Shown here one piece after another: positions 1-8,948 of a stretch of 43,456 nt of DNA. The position numbers and the translations under genes are program-made. This DNA comes from Methylobacillus sp. Its GTDB lineage: Bacteria > Pseudomonadota > Gammaproteobacteria > Burkholderiales > Methylophilaceae. The stretch spans positions 1 through 43,456 of the forward strand of contig JABBAU010000031.1 in the NCBI GenBank assembly GCA_018607785.1. Direction: 5' to 3'. The notes under the pieces are model-generated. The model was not told the DNA's origin. It saw nothing but the letters and a program-made list of their open reading frames with translations, and searched no databases. The stretch's first letter is position 1; every line of letters begins with the position of its first letter.

Positions 1-2
1 CC

Positions 3-206
3 GCATTATCGGAAGAAAACGATCCTATCATAACCTCTATCTCCAAACCTAAAGTCGTAGTTGAGGAAACACCCGTGGCTGCTGAAGGTGAAGAAGGTGA
101 TGCTGAAGGTGAAGAAGGCGCTGCTGAAGGTGAAGAAGGCGCTGCTGAAGGTGGTGACGAAAAAGCTGCTGAAGGTGGTGACGAAAAAGCAGATAAACAA
201 GATTAG
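3..206 (+). CDS. rplY: 50S ribosomal protein L25 (Ctc/TL5 type), C-terminal part; 5' end outside window
   Basis: Read manually in frame 3: ALSEENDPIITSISKPKVVVEETPVAAEGEEG...DKQD* ; L25-type C-terminus with acidic Ala/Glu/Gly tail, directly upstream of pth as usual. Confidence 0.85.
   Translation, partial: ALSEENDPIITSISKPKVVVEETPVAAEGEEGDAEGEEGAAEGEEGAAEGGDEKAAEGGDEKADKQD
81..191 (+). repeat. In-frame tandem repeats in L25 tail: 3 x 21 bp (AEGEEG[D/A]) then 2 x 24 bp (AEGGDEKA)
   Basis: Direct reading: gctgaaggtgaagaaggNgNt units at 81-101, 102-122, 123-143; gctgaaggtggtgacgaaaaagcN at 144-167, 168-191. Confidence 0.9.
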
Positions 207-214
207 TAATTTTT

Positions 215-244
215 AATAGCGCACTTCTTCACAAGTGCGCTATT
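215..244. terminator. Perfect 12-bp inverted repeat, candidate terminator or RNA hairpin between rplY and pth
   Basis: aatagcgcactt-cttcac-aagtgcgctatt; no canonical U-tract, so function is uncertain. Confidence 0.6.
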
Positions 245-254
245 CTATTATTCG

Positions 255-827
255 ATGAATAAAATTAAGCTATTTGCTGGGTTAGGTAACCCTGGTGATA
301 AATATCAAAATACTCGACATAATTGCGGTTTTTGGTGGATTGACTTTGTAATTAAGAACCATCGACTTAATCTTAAGTATAGTGAAAAGTTTAGGGGTAA
401 TATTGCAAAATATACTGACGATGGTAATTGTTTTTTTCTGAAGCCGTCAACATTCATGAATGAAAGTGGAAAATCATTAGCAGCTGTAGCTAATTTTTAT
501 AAAATTCTTCCTGAAGAAATATTGGTTATTCATGATGAATTAGATATTGAACCTGGAAAAATCAAACTTAAACTTGGAGGTGGTGATGGAGGACATAATG
601 GCCTTAAAAGCATCACAGAATCATTGAAAAGTAAAAACTTTTGGAGAATTCGAGTCGGAATTGGTCACCCAGGAAATAAAAATTTAGTAAGTAATTTTGT
701 ACTTAAACCTCCTTTAAAGAAAGAAAGTGAATTAATAGAAGATTCAATATTTAACAGTTATAAAATTTTTTCATTGCTCAAAAGTGGTCAGTTCGATAAA
801 GCAATGTTGAACCTTCATTCAGCCTAA
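255..827 (+). CDS. pth: Peptidyl-tRNA hydrolase
   Basis: FAGLGNPGDKYQNTRHNCGFW motif, HDELDIEPGKIKLKLGGGDGGHNGLKS; context rplY-pth-ychF. Confidence 0.97.
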   Translation: MNKIKLFAGLGNPGDKYQNTRHNCGFWWIDFVIKNHRLNLKYSEKFRGNIAKYTDDGNCFFLKPSTFMNESGKSLAAVANFYKILPEEILVIHDELDIEPGKIKLKLGGGDGGHNGLKSITESLKSKNFWRIRVGIGHPGNKNLVSNFVLKPPLKKESELIEDSIFNSYKIFSLLKSGQFDKAMLNLHSA

Positions 828-845
828 ACTATTGGAAAATAACAT

Positions 846-1931
846 ATGAAATGTGGAATTGTAGGGCTTCCAAATGTTGGCAAATCGACATTATTTAATG
901 CTATTACGAAGGCAGGAATTGATGCCGAAAACTATCCTTTTTGTACAATCGAGCCAAATGTTGGGATTGTTGAGGTGCCTGATCAGCGTATTTCACAGCT
1001 TGAGAATATTGTCTCACCTGAGAAAACTCAACCGGCTACAGTAGAGCTTGTTGATATTGCTGGTTTAGTTGCTGGTGCTTCAAAAGGCGAAGGCTTAGGA
1101 AACAAGTTTTTAGCTAATATCAGGGAAACCGACGCAATTATGCATGTCGTTAGATGCTTTGATGATGAAAATATTGTTCATGTTTCTGGGAACATTAATC
1201 CCTTATCTGATATTGAAACCATCAATACTGAACTAATTCTATCTGATATGGAAACGCTTGATAAAGCAATTCAAAAAGAATCCAAAAAATCAAAATCAGG
1301 TGATAAAGATTCCAAAAAACTATTGGATTTATATAAAAAAATTCAGTTAATTTTTGATCAAGGTAATTTAGCATCAAGCATTGAATTCACTGCTGATGAG
1401 CTTATTATGATTAGACCTTTGTGCTTAATCACAATTAAACCAATAATGTTTGTAGCGAATGTAGACGAAAATGGTTTTAAAGATAATGCATCACTTGACG
1501 AATTGAGCTCATATGCGAACAAGCTTAATATCCCTGTGGTAACAGTCTGTGCAAAACTTGAATCAGATATAGCTGATTTAGAAGACGAAGAAAAAGAAAT
1601 TTTTCTAACAGAATTAGGCTTAGAAGAGCCAGGTTTAAATAGATTGATTAGAGCCTCATATAAACTTCTAGGACTTCAAACTTACTTTACAGCTGGAATT
1701 AAAGAAGTTAGAGCATGGACAGTTAAAATTGGAGCTACTGCTCCAGAGGGAGCTGGCGTTATTCATACTGACTTTGAAAAAGGATTCATAAAAGCAGAGG
1801 TAATTTCGTATCAAGACTATATAGACTTAAGCGGGGAACAAAAAGCGAAAGAAGCCGGAAAGCTTCGTCTTGAAGGAAAGGAATATATTATTCAAGATGG
1901 CGATGTCATTCATTTTAGATTTAACGTTTAA
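846..1931 (+). CDS. ychF: Redox-regulated/ribosome-binding ATPase YchF (OBG family)
   Basis: [43 protein letters not shown]-terminal TGS domain. Confidence 0.97.
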   Translation: MKCGIVGLPNVGKSTLFNAITKAGIDAENYPFCTIEPNVGIVEVPDQRISQLENIVSPEKTQPATVELVDIAGLVAGASKGEGLGNKFLANIRETDAIMHVVRCFDDENIVHVSGNINPLSDIETINTELILSDMETLDKAIQKESKKSKSGDKDSKKLLDLYKKIQLIFDQGNLASSIEFTADELIMIRPLCLITIKPIMFVANVDENGFKDNASLDELSSYANKLNIPVVTVCAKLESDIADLEDEEKEIFLTELGLEEPGLNRLIRASYKLLGLQTYFTAGIKEVRAWTVKIGATAPEGAGVIHTDFEKGFIKAEVISYQDYIDLSGEQKAKEAGKLRLEGKEYIIQDGDVIHFRFNV

Positions 1932-1938
1932 TTACTCT

Positions 1939-1967
1939 TTGACTTTAACAAGCTATAAAAATATAAT
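1939..1967 (+). promoter_or_regulatory. Sigma70-type promoter for tRNA-Met
   Basis: TTGACT (1939-1944), 17-nt spacer, TATAAT (1962-1967), about 20 nt upstream of the tRNA. Confidence 0.75.
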
Positions 1968-1987
1968 CTCACGCTTAATCAATTTTT

Positions 1988-2064
1988 GGTGATGTAGCTC
2001 AGGTGGTTAGAGCGCAGGATTCATAATCCTGAGGTCGAGAGTTCAAGTCTCTCCATCACCACCA
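1988..2064 (+). tRNA. tRNA-Met (anticodon CAT), CCA encoded; elongator-type by similarity, Ile2 not formally excluded
   Basis: Cloverleaf: GGTGATG/CATCACC acceptor, TTCATAA anticodon loop, GAGAG-TTCAAGT-CTCTC T-arm, ACCA end. Confidence 0.93.
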
Positions 2065-2103
2065 TTTACATTCTTTATCTTGAATGGTTAAAATTACAAA
2101 AAA

Positions 2104-2295
2104 ATGAAAAATCTAATTTTTATAATAAAAAGCGTGTTGGCTGCTTTTTGTGGAATCCAATCAAATAAAAAATTTGATCATGACGATAAATTTATACAAA
2201 AAAATGGCGTTTCTAGTTTTATTTTAATAGGATTTGTTCTTGTTTTCATATTAGGTTTAATACTCTATTTTATAGTCAGCTTTATTCTAAGTTAG
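2104..2295 (+). CDS. DUF2970-like small membrane protein
   Basis: 63 aa, KSVLAAFCGIQSNKKFDHD... followed by one hydrophobic TM segment, resembling DUF2970 proteins. Confidence 0.65.
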   Translation: MKNLIFIIKSVLAAFCGIQSNKKFDHDDKFIQKNGVSSFILIGFVLVFILGLILYFIVSFILS

Positions 2296-2301
2296 TAATA
2301 T

Positions 2302-3420
2302 TCACTTACCTTTGAAAGGTGACCTCTCTTCAAGCTCATTGGTATAAATCGCCATATGTTTTTTTTCTTTACCCAAGAAGTTTTCAATAGCAACTTTAAA
2401 CTCAGAATTTGCAATAAAATGACTTGAGTATGTCTTAAACGCATCAAACCCACGGGCTAATTTGTGCTCTCCTTGTGCACCACCCTCAAAATATTTTAAT
2501 TTGTTTTGAATACAAAATTCTTGGCCGACATAATAACAAAGTTCAAAATGCAAACTCGGAATATATTCAATCGCTCCCCAATACCTTCCATATAAAGAAT
2601 TTTCACTAATTATATTTAATGCACTTGCTATTTTTTTTCCTTCTTTATTTGCAACGATGAGAACAAGCTTTTCTGACATACTTTCGTGAAGCTTATAAAA
2701 AAATTCTTTTGTTAAATAGGGGGAAGAATTATGCATCAAATAAGTATTGCAATAGCATGCATAAAAAAATTCAATATCTTCTTCTCTTATTGAGCTACCT
2801 TGTTTAACTGTAACTTTAATATCAAAGCTATTAATTTTTTTTCGCTCTTGCTTTATTTTTTTTCTCTTGTTGTGAGATAGGTTTGATAAAAATTGTTCAA
2901 AACTATTATAATTTTTATTTTCCCAACGAAACTGAACACCCTCTCGTTGCAACCATCCCATTTCTTTGAGTAAGAAGGCATCTTGTTGATTTGGAAATAA
3001 AATATGGCATGAAGAAATTTTATGATCTAGTAAAATTTTTTCTAATGCTTTGACCATCATTTTTTTTATATCAAGATTATCAGCAATTATTCTGCTGCCC
3101 GTGATTGGGCTAAAGGGGATAGCTGAAATCATTTTAGGATAATAATTTAAACCACTTTTATGAAAAGCTTCAGCCCATGACCAATCAAATACATATTCTC
3201 CATATGAATGCTCTTTTAGGTAAATAGGCATAAAGCCGATAGTCTTTTGATCAGATTTTGCGATTATTGGGAATGGAATCCAACCTGAATTTTTCCCAAC
3301 AGACCCTGAAGTCTCTAAGGTATTGTGAAATTCATAACTTAAAAAAGTAGAGCTAATATTAAGTTCAGATAACTGTTCTTTTAGGTTTGTATAGCTATTA
3401 CTAGAAGTGATCTCAATCAT
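2302..3420 (-). CDS. GNAT/FemAB-like N-acetyltransferase, DUF482 (COG3146) family
   Basis: 372 aa; FKTYSSHFIA, FEGGAQGEHKLARGF and NLSHNKRKKIKQERKKI motifs typical of the family. Confidence 0.8.
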   Translation of the reverse strand: MIEITSSNSYTNLKEQLSELNISSTFLSYEFHNTLETSGSVGKNSGWIPFPIIAKSDQKTIGFMPIYLKEHSYGEYVFDWSWAEAFHKSGLNYYPKMISAIPFSPITGSRIIADNLDIKKMMVKALEKILLDHKISSCHILFPNQQDAFLLKEMGWLQREGVQFRWENKNYNSFEQFLSNLSHNKRKKIKQERKKINSFDIKVTVKQGSSIREEDIEFFYACYCNTYLMHNSSPYLTKEFFYKLHESMSEKLVLIVANKEGKKIASALNIISENSLYGRYWGAIEYIPSLHFELCYYVGQEFCIQNKLKYFEGGAQGEHKLARGFDAFKTYSSHFIANSEFKVAIENFLGKEKKHMAIYTNELEERSPFKGK

Positions 3421-3460
3421 TAATTATTGAGTCTTAAGTTAGGTAAAAGTTTAGGTGAAT

Positions 3461-3976
3461 TTAATTGATTTCTTTGGATTTATCTTTTTTCTTAAGTGCT
3501 GCAGCCGGTGTAGATTTATCATTACCTTTAACTATTTGAGAATTTACACTATCTTTAGAATTTATTTTATCTTGGTAGGCCTTAGCTAATATGGCAATTT
3601 CATCAAAACTAATTAAATTATCATTATCAGTATCTACCCTTCTAAACTGCCTAGCAATTTGAGGCAAGCAAACTGTTGTTTCATACACATCTAGCTGCTC
3701 GTTGTTGTCAGAGTCACATAAGATAAATCTTCTTTCAACACTCTCAAGCATTTCTCTTCTTCTTTGTTCGTAGATTACGTTTATTTTATCTTCAGATTCT
3801 GTGAAGTTAGAAAGGGCGTTATGTATCTCTTCTAGCTCAATTGTTTGTGTTGAGTTGGTGCTTCTAACCTTTTTAAGATCTATTTCAGCGTTGGCTTGCC
3901 AGGTAAAGAATAATATTGGTAATAAAAATAGTTTATTCAAATTAAATCTATGCCTTTTCTTTAAACGGTCAATCAT
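3461..3976 (-). CDS. Secreted EF-hand domain protein
   Basis: Signal peptide (LFLLPILFFTWQANA) and two EF-hand loops: DSDNNEQLDVYE and DTDNDNLISFDE. Confidence 0.8.
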   Translation of the reverse strand: MIDRLKKRHRFNLNKLFLLPILFFTWQANAEIDLKKVRSTNSTQTIELEEIHNALSNFTESEDKINVIYEQRRREMLESVERRFILCDSDNNEQLDVYETTVCLPQIARQFRRVDTDNDNLISFDEIAILAKAYQDKINSKDSVNSQIVKGNDKSTPAAALKKKDKSKEIN

Positions 3977-4002
3977 TTTGCTATCAGAATGTTAACCTAA
4001 TA

Positions 4003-4038
4003 TTACAATATTCAGCGAAATTGTAACAGAACTGTAAC
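4003..4038. promoter_or_regulatory. Candidate OmpR-family binding region: inverted TTACAAT/ATTGTAA plus direct repeat TGTAAC-N5-TGTAAC (11-bp phasing)
   Basis: TTACAAT 4003-4009, ATTGTAA 4020-4026, TGTAAC 4022-4027 and 4033-4038, between divergent EF-hand and ompR genes. Confidence 0.45.
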
Positions 4039-4106
4039 GATTTAAATATGCTGTTTACGTTTTTATGGCATATTATATACCCTAATATAAATCAACAAAA
4101 TTACTT

Positions 4107-4820
4107 ATGGCTGAAAAAAAACCAAATATTGCACTTGTTGACGATGATCCAAAAATTCTTGAACTCACTGCTAAGTATCTAAGGGATCAAAACTTGAACG
4201 TATTTGTGGCCGATAGCGGTTCTGCGCTGGATGATATCGTAAATGCAAATTCTATTGATTTAATTGTTCTTGATTTAATGATGCCTGAGGAATCAGGTCT
4301 TAATCTTTGTCAAAGGTATAGAGCAAAGAACATCAATGTACCTATTATCATGCTAACTGCCAAGGGGGATGAGGTTGACAGAATCGTTGGACTTGAAATG
4401 GGAGCAGATGATTACCTACCTAAACCTTTTAGCCCACGAGAGTTGCTTGCAAGAATAAATGCCATTATAAGAAGGCAAACAACATTAGGAGCAAATACGC
4501 CTAAACAAATCATCCGCTTTGGCTCCTTTGAATTTGATACTGAAAATCGTAGTCTCTCAAACGAAGGAAAGAATATTTCCATAACAGCCGGTGAATTTGA
4601 TTTATTAAAGGTTTTTACAGATCACGCTAAACAACCATTATCACGAGATAGAATAATGCAATTAGCTAAGGGAAAAGAACTTGATGTTTTTGATAGAAGT
4701 ATTGATGTTCAGATATCTCGAATAAGAAGGCTAATTGAAGACAACCCTAATAAACCGAAGTATCTCCAGACAAAATGGGGATATGGTTATATTTTTGATC
4801 CTGATGGAGAACCGCAGTAG
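4107..4820 (+). CDS. ompR: OmpR-family response regulator
   Basis: Receiver domain (VDDDPKILEL, LDLMMPEESG, LTAKGDEVDRIVGLEMGADDYLPKPF) and winged helix C-terminus. Confidence 0.93.
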   Translation: MAEKKPNIALVDDDPKILELTAKYLRDQNLNVFVADSGSALDDIVNANSIDLIVLDLMMPEESGLNLCQRYRAKNINVPIIMLTAKGDEVDRIVGLEMGADDYLPKPFSPRELLARINAIIRRQTTLGANTPKQIIRFGSFEFDTENRSLSNEGKNISITAGEFDLLKVFTDHAKQPLSRDRIMQLAKGKELDVFDRSIDVQISRIRRLIEDNPNKPKYLQTKWGYGYIFDPDGEPQ

Positions 4821-6152
4821 TTGAAGTACTTACCGAAGCATCTTCTAACTAGAATTTCATTAATAATTGCATTATTGCTAATTACAACCCAGCTGGTATC
4901 TCTTAAAATTTTTGATGTTTATGAAAGAGAGCCGCGAGCTGAAGCTTTAGCGTTAGAAATTTCTACCATTGTAAATTTTACTAAAGCATCGATGGCAGCC
5001 TCAGCAACGGATAAGAGAATACAGCTTCTTAATGAGCTTTCAGCCATGGGAAATGTCAGAATATATCCTGCACATTTTTTTGAAGAAATTGAGCCAATTC
5101 CAGATGACCCATTTCTTCAGCTCGTTATTCAAAAAGCTATCCAAAAACTTCCCCTTGGAACACTCATTGCTATTAATCATTTCTCTATTGAAGGTATTTG
5201 GGTAAGCTTTGAATTAAATAATGAGCTATTTTGGGTAGTTATACCTCGAACGATAGTTGACAGACCTTTTCCATGGCATTGGATAGGCTGGGGAACTATT
5301 ATTGCTCTAATAGCACTCGTAGCAGCCTTTATGACAACCGAGAGGATTAATAGGCGTTTAAATAGGCTTATTGAAGCAGCTGAAAGTGTAAGAAAAGGTT
5401 TATCTGCAGAAAAGCTTCCACATGATAATTTAGTTGAATTTAGTGACTTAAATGTGGCTTTTAATGAAATGTTAGATAACTTAAAAAAGGCAAGCCAAGA
5501 AAGAAAATTTTTACTTGCAAGCGTTTCTCATGATATCAGAACCCCCTTGACACGCCTAAGAATTGCATCGGAAATGCTTCCGGAAAAATCAGATGATCTT
5601 AAAAAAAGTATGGAAGAAGATATTATAGAAATTAATAATATCCTTAATCAGTTCCTTGATTTTGCAAGGGGCTTTGAGGATGAACCTAAAATACCGGTTA
5701 ATTTAGGAAAGTTTCTTAATAATATACAGGTGAAGCACTTAAGAATGGGTCAAAAATTTACTCTTAGAAAGAGAAATATTAAATCTGATGTACCCAAAAA
5801 ACTTTTTATTGATCTGCGACCTTTGGCGCTACAGCGCTGCTTAGATAATTTAATTAACAATGCTTTTTTTTATGCAAAAGGAAAGGTTGTTGTTATAGCC
5901 ACTCTTTTAGAGGAGTCTTTTACTATTAGTGTAATTGATGATGGTCCTGGGATTCCTAATAAAGAGCTTGAAAGACTCTTAAAGCCTTTTGAACGTCTAG
6001 ATGAGGCAAGGGGTAATGAAGGAGGTTGTGGCTTAGGTTTATCGATTGCTGACAGAATTGCAAAGGCACATGATGGTAAATTAGAGTTAATTTCTAATAA
6101 AAAAGATAAAGGTCTTGAGGCAAAAATTACAATCCCTATCATTAGGGCTTAG
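4821..6152 (+). CDS. EnvZ-like sensor histidine kinase (TTG start)
   Basis: HAMP region, SHDIRTPLTRLRIASEM H-box, NLINNAFFYA N-box, DDGPGIP, GGCGLGLSIADRI G-box; abuts the response regulator stop. Confidence 0.92.
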   Translation: MKYLPKHLLTRISLIIALLLITTQLVSLKIFDVYEREPRAEALALEISTIVNFTKASMAASATDKRIQLLNELSAMGNVRIYPAHFFEEIEPIPDDPFLQLVIQKAIQKLPLGTLIAINHFSIEGIWVSFELNNELFWVVIPRTIVDRPFPWHWIGWGTIIALIALVAAFMTTERINRRLNRLIEAAESVRKGLSAEKLPHDNLVEFSDLNVAFNEMLDNLKKASQERKFLLASVSHDIRTPLTRLRIASEMLPEKSDDLKKSMEEDIIEINNILNQFLDFARGFEDEPKIPVNLGKFLNNIQVKHLRMGQKFTLRKRNIKSDVPKKLFIDLRPLALQRCLDNLINNAFFYAKGKVVVIATLLEESFTISVIDDGPGIPNKELERLLKPFERLDEARGNEGGCGLGLSIADRIAKAHDGKLELISNKKDKGLEAKITIPIIRA

Positions 6153-6154
6153 AA

Positions 6155-7525
6155 TTACTTAAACCATTTCAGCTGACTTCTTAATTTCACAACTTCGCCA
6201 ATGATTATTAAAGCTGGTGATTTAATCTTAGAGCGTTGGACTTTGCTCAATATGTTTTCGATGTTTCCTTGAACTACTTTTTGTGCATTTGTTGTTCCAC
6301 TTTCAATGACAGCAATAGGCATTGTTTTCTTCTGCCCATGTCTCAGAAGTTCCTTTATAAAATCAGGCAAGCTTAATAAGCCCATATATATAACAACAGT
6401 TTGCTTATTTGAAATTAATTTTGGCCAATCGAAATCAATTTTTCCATCCTTAAAATGTCCTGTCAAAAATAGACAGCTTTGTGCATAATCTCTATGTGTA
6501 AGCGGTATTCCTGCATAAGCTGCCACTCCATTAGCAGCAGAGATCCCTGGAACCACCTGAAAATTTATTTTATGCGACATGAGTGACGCTATTTCCTCAC
6601 CCCCTCTACCAAAAATGAATGGATCGCCTCCTTTAAGCCGCAAAACTTTTTTACCTTTTTTTGCATATTTTACGAGATAGTCATTAATTTTTTCTTGGCT
6701 AAATGTATGTTGGTCTCTTTTTTTTCCTGCAAAAATCATATCAGCATCACGCCGAACCAGTTCTATTACCTCATCAGAAACCAAATTATCATAAATACAA
6801 ACATCACATTTTTGCATCAAATGTAAAGCTCTTATAGTCAATAAGTCTCTTTCCCCTGGACCCGCTCCAACTAAGTAAACCTCACCAGTTTTATTTTTCA
6901 TGCTATCAATTAATGAGTTAAATTTCTTATTTAACGTTTTATTATTTTTTAAAATTAAATTAATATTTTCAATATCAAAAAATTTTTCCCAAAAAATTCG
7001 TCTTTTATTGTCTATCTTTATAAGTTTCTTAACTTTATCTCTTAAACTGCCTGCTAAATCAACAAGGTCCTTGTATGAATCGGGTATTAGTTTTTCAATC
7101 TTTTCTCTAAGCTGCCTTACTAATACGGGTGCTTTACCACTGCTTGAAATAGAGATGACCAATGAACCCCTTTCAACGATTGACCCCATTGTGAAAGTGC
7201 ATAATGCAGGTTGATCAACTACATTCACTGGAATTTTTTTTCTTAATCCCTCTTTTGCAATTTGTTTATTTAATAATTTATTATTTGTTGCGGCAATAAT
7301 GATGATTGGAAATTCAATATCATCTAAATGGAATTCTTTTTTTAAAATATCTATCGAATATTTTTCTTTTAAATCCAATATTTCCTCGCAAACATTTTGA
7401 GCTACGACTTTTATATTGGGTTTAGATTTGATTAATAATTTAATTTTTCTATAAGCAATATCACCACCACCTATTACCAACACAGGTTTATTTTTAATTT
7501 CTAAAAATATTGGAAAATTATCCAT
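6155..7525 (-). CDS. cysG: Trifunctional siroheme synthase (uroporphyrinogen-III methyltransferase / precorrin-2 dehydrogenase / ferrochelatase)
   Basis: [18 protein letters not shown]-terminal domain plus [23 protein letters not shown] and GRGGEE SUMT domain. Confidence 0.95.
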   Translation of the reverse strand: MDNFPIFLEIKNKPVLVIGGGDIAYRKIKLLIKSKPNIKVVAQNVCEEILDLKEKYSIDILKKEFHLDDIEFPIIIIAATNNKLLNKQIAKEGLRKKIPVNVVDQPALCTFTMGSIVERGSLVISISSSGKAPVLVRQLREKIEKLIPDSYKDLVDLAGSLRDKVKKLIKIDNKRRIFWEKFFDIENINLILKNNKTLNKKFNSLIDSMKNKTGEVYLVGAGPGERDLLTIRALHLMQKCDVCIYDNLVSDEVIELVRRDADMIFAGKKRDQHTFSQEKINDYLVKYAKKGKKVLRLKGGDPFIFGRGGEEIASLMSHKINFQVVPGISAANGVAAYAGIPLTHRDYAQSCLFLTGHFKDGKIDFDWPKLISNKQTVVIYMGLLSLPDFIKELLRHGQKKTMPIAVIESGTTNAQKVVQGNIENILSKVQRSKIKSPALIIIGEVVKLRSQLKWFK

Positions 7526-7554
7526 AACAAAATGTTACTCTATTAAAGATGTTA

Positions 7555-7576
7555 TATACATAGGTCTTGTATACAA
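7555..7576. promoter_or_regulatory. Candidate operator: TATACA-N8-GTATAC region containing the 10-bp palindrome TTGTATACAA, upstream of a TATAAT box
   Basis: Palindrome TTGTATACAA at 7567-7576 and second half TATACA at 7555-7560; TATAAT at 7584-7589 in the cysG/miaB divergent region. Confidence 0.35.
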
Positions 7577-7621
7577 AAAAAGTTATAATTCAAATCTTTA
7601 AAAATTTTAATTTAAATCAAC

Positions 7622-8944
7622 ATGTCAAAAAAAGTATTTGTAAAGTCGTTTGGTTGTCAGATGAACGAATACGATTCTGAAAAGATCAAAGATATTTTGG
7701 AGTCCAAACAAAAATTATCTCAAACAAGCTCGCCTGAGAATGCTGATTTAATTGTCTTAAACACATGCTCAGTAAGGGAAAAAGCAGAAATTAAACTTTT
7801 TAGTGATTTGGGAAGGTATAGAAAACTCAAAGAAGCTAATCCGCATATAAAAATTGCTGTTGGTGGTTGCGTTGCAAGCCAAGAAGGTGATGAGATAATT
7901 AGGCGCGCACCCTATGTAGATGCTGTTTTTGGTCCACAAACACTTCATCGACTTCCTGAATTAATTAATCTAAGGGAGGTGACAGGTAAGCCACAAATAG
8001 ATATATCGTTCCCTGAGATTGAAAAATTTGATAGTTTACCTACATCTAAAAGTAAAAATCCATCAGCAATGGTTTCCATAATGGAGGGTTGTAGCAAATA
8101 CTGTTCATTTTGCGTTGTTCCATATACTAGGGGTGAAGAGATCTCTAGACCTTTACAAGATATCATAACTGAGATTGTCCAATTAACTCTTCAGGGAGCA
8201 TCAGAAATTATACTTTTAGGCCAAAACGTAAATGGCTATAGGGGGGCTATGAGTAACGGGAGAATTGCTGACTTTGCATCACTTATTGAATATATATCTG
8301 AAATTGACGAGGTAAAAAGAATACGCTTCACAACCAGCCATCCAAATGAAATGACTGATCACCTTATTGATTGTTTTGGCAACATTAAAAAATTAGCACA
8401 TCACCTTCACTTACCAATTCAATCAGGCTCTGATAAAGTTTTAATGGCTATGAAGAGGAACTATACAACCTTGGAATACAAATCAATTATAAAAAAACTT
8501 AGAAGAAAATTGCCAAATGTTTCATTAACGACAGATATTATCATTGGCTTCCCTACAGAAACAACAAATGACTTTAACTTAACCAAAAAATTATTTGCTG
8601 AGCTTGAATTTGATTATTCATTTAGTTTTATTTATAGCAAGAGACCTGGAACACCTGCTGCCTACTTGAAAGATGAGACCTCAGATGAAGTAAAAATTGA
8701 TCGTCTGCATGAAATTCAATCGTTAAATATTAAACAAGGCGAGTATCAAACCCAAAAGATGATTGGGACTAACCAGAGAGTTTTAATTGATCATTATTCA
8801 AAAAAGAAACCAGGGATTTTATTGGGAAAAACAGATAACAATAGAATAATAGAGTTTAAAGAATCAACAGAGCTGTTGAATAAATTTGTCAATGTAAAAG
8901 TATCTAAAATTTTGGGCAAAACCTTAATAGGAGAATTGATTTAA
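7622..8944 (+). CDS. miaB: tRNA-2-methylthio-N6-dimethylallyladenosine synthase
   Basis: SFGCQMNEYDSEKI, radical SAM MEGCSKYCSFCVVPYTRG, TRAM C-terminus. Confidence 0.97.
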   Translation: MSKKVFVKSFGCQMNEYDSEKIKDILESKQKLSQTSSPENADLIVLNTCSVREKAEIKLFSDLGRYRKLKEANPHIKIAVGGCVASQEGDEIIRRAPYVDAVFGPQTLHRLPELINLREVTGKPQIDISFPEIEKFDSLPTSKSKNPSAMVSIMEGCSKYCSFCVVPYTRGEEISRPLQDIITEIVQLTLQGASEIILLGQNVNGYRGAMSNGRIADFASLIEYISEIDEVKRIRFTTSHPNEMTDHLIDCFGNIKKLAHHLHLPIQSGSDKVLMAMKRNYTTLEYKSIIKKLRRKLPNVSLTTDIIIGFPTETTNDFNLTKKLFAELEFDYSFSFIYSKRPGTPAAYLKDETSDEVKIDRLHEIQSLNIKQGEYQTQKMIGTNQRVLIDHYSKKKPGILLGKTDNNRIIEFKESTELLNKFVNVKVSKILGKTLIGELI

Positions 8945-8948
8945 ATAG

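Noticed and set aside
6-200. Antisense 64-aa ORF (Phe/Ser/Thr-rich) from the ORF track
   Set aside because: Shadow of the repetitive Ala/Glu/Gly coding sequence of rplY on the + strand; low-complexity artefact.
2302-2330. Palindrome acctttgaaaggt at the end of the GNAT gene as a possible bidirectional terminator
   Set aside because: Essentially no loop, weak stem, no T-tract; falls inside coding sequence.
3801-3995. Other track ORFs antisense to or out of frame with confident genes (e.g. 3801-3995, 5870-6142, 6306-6488, 6900-7214, 11809-12012, 11905-12147, 13199-13447, 15833-16090, 20331-20615, 25700-26017, 29421-29672, 37990-38199)
   Set aside because: Overlap strong homology-supported CDS, composition typical of shadow frames, no motifs.
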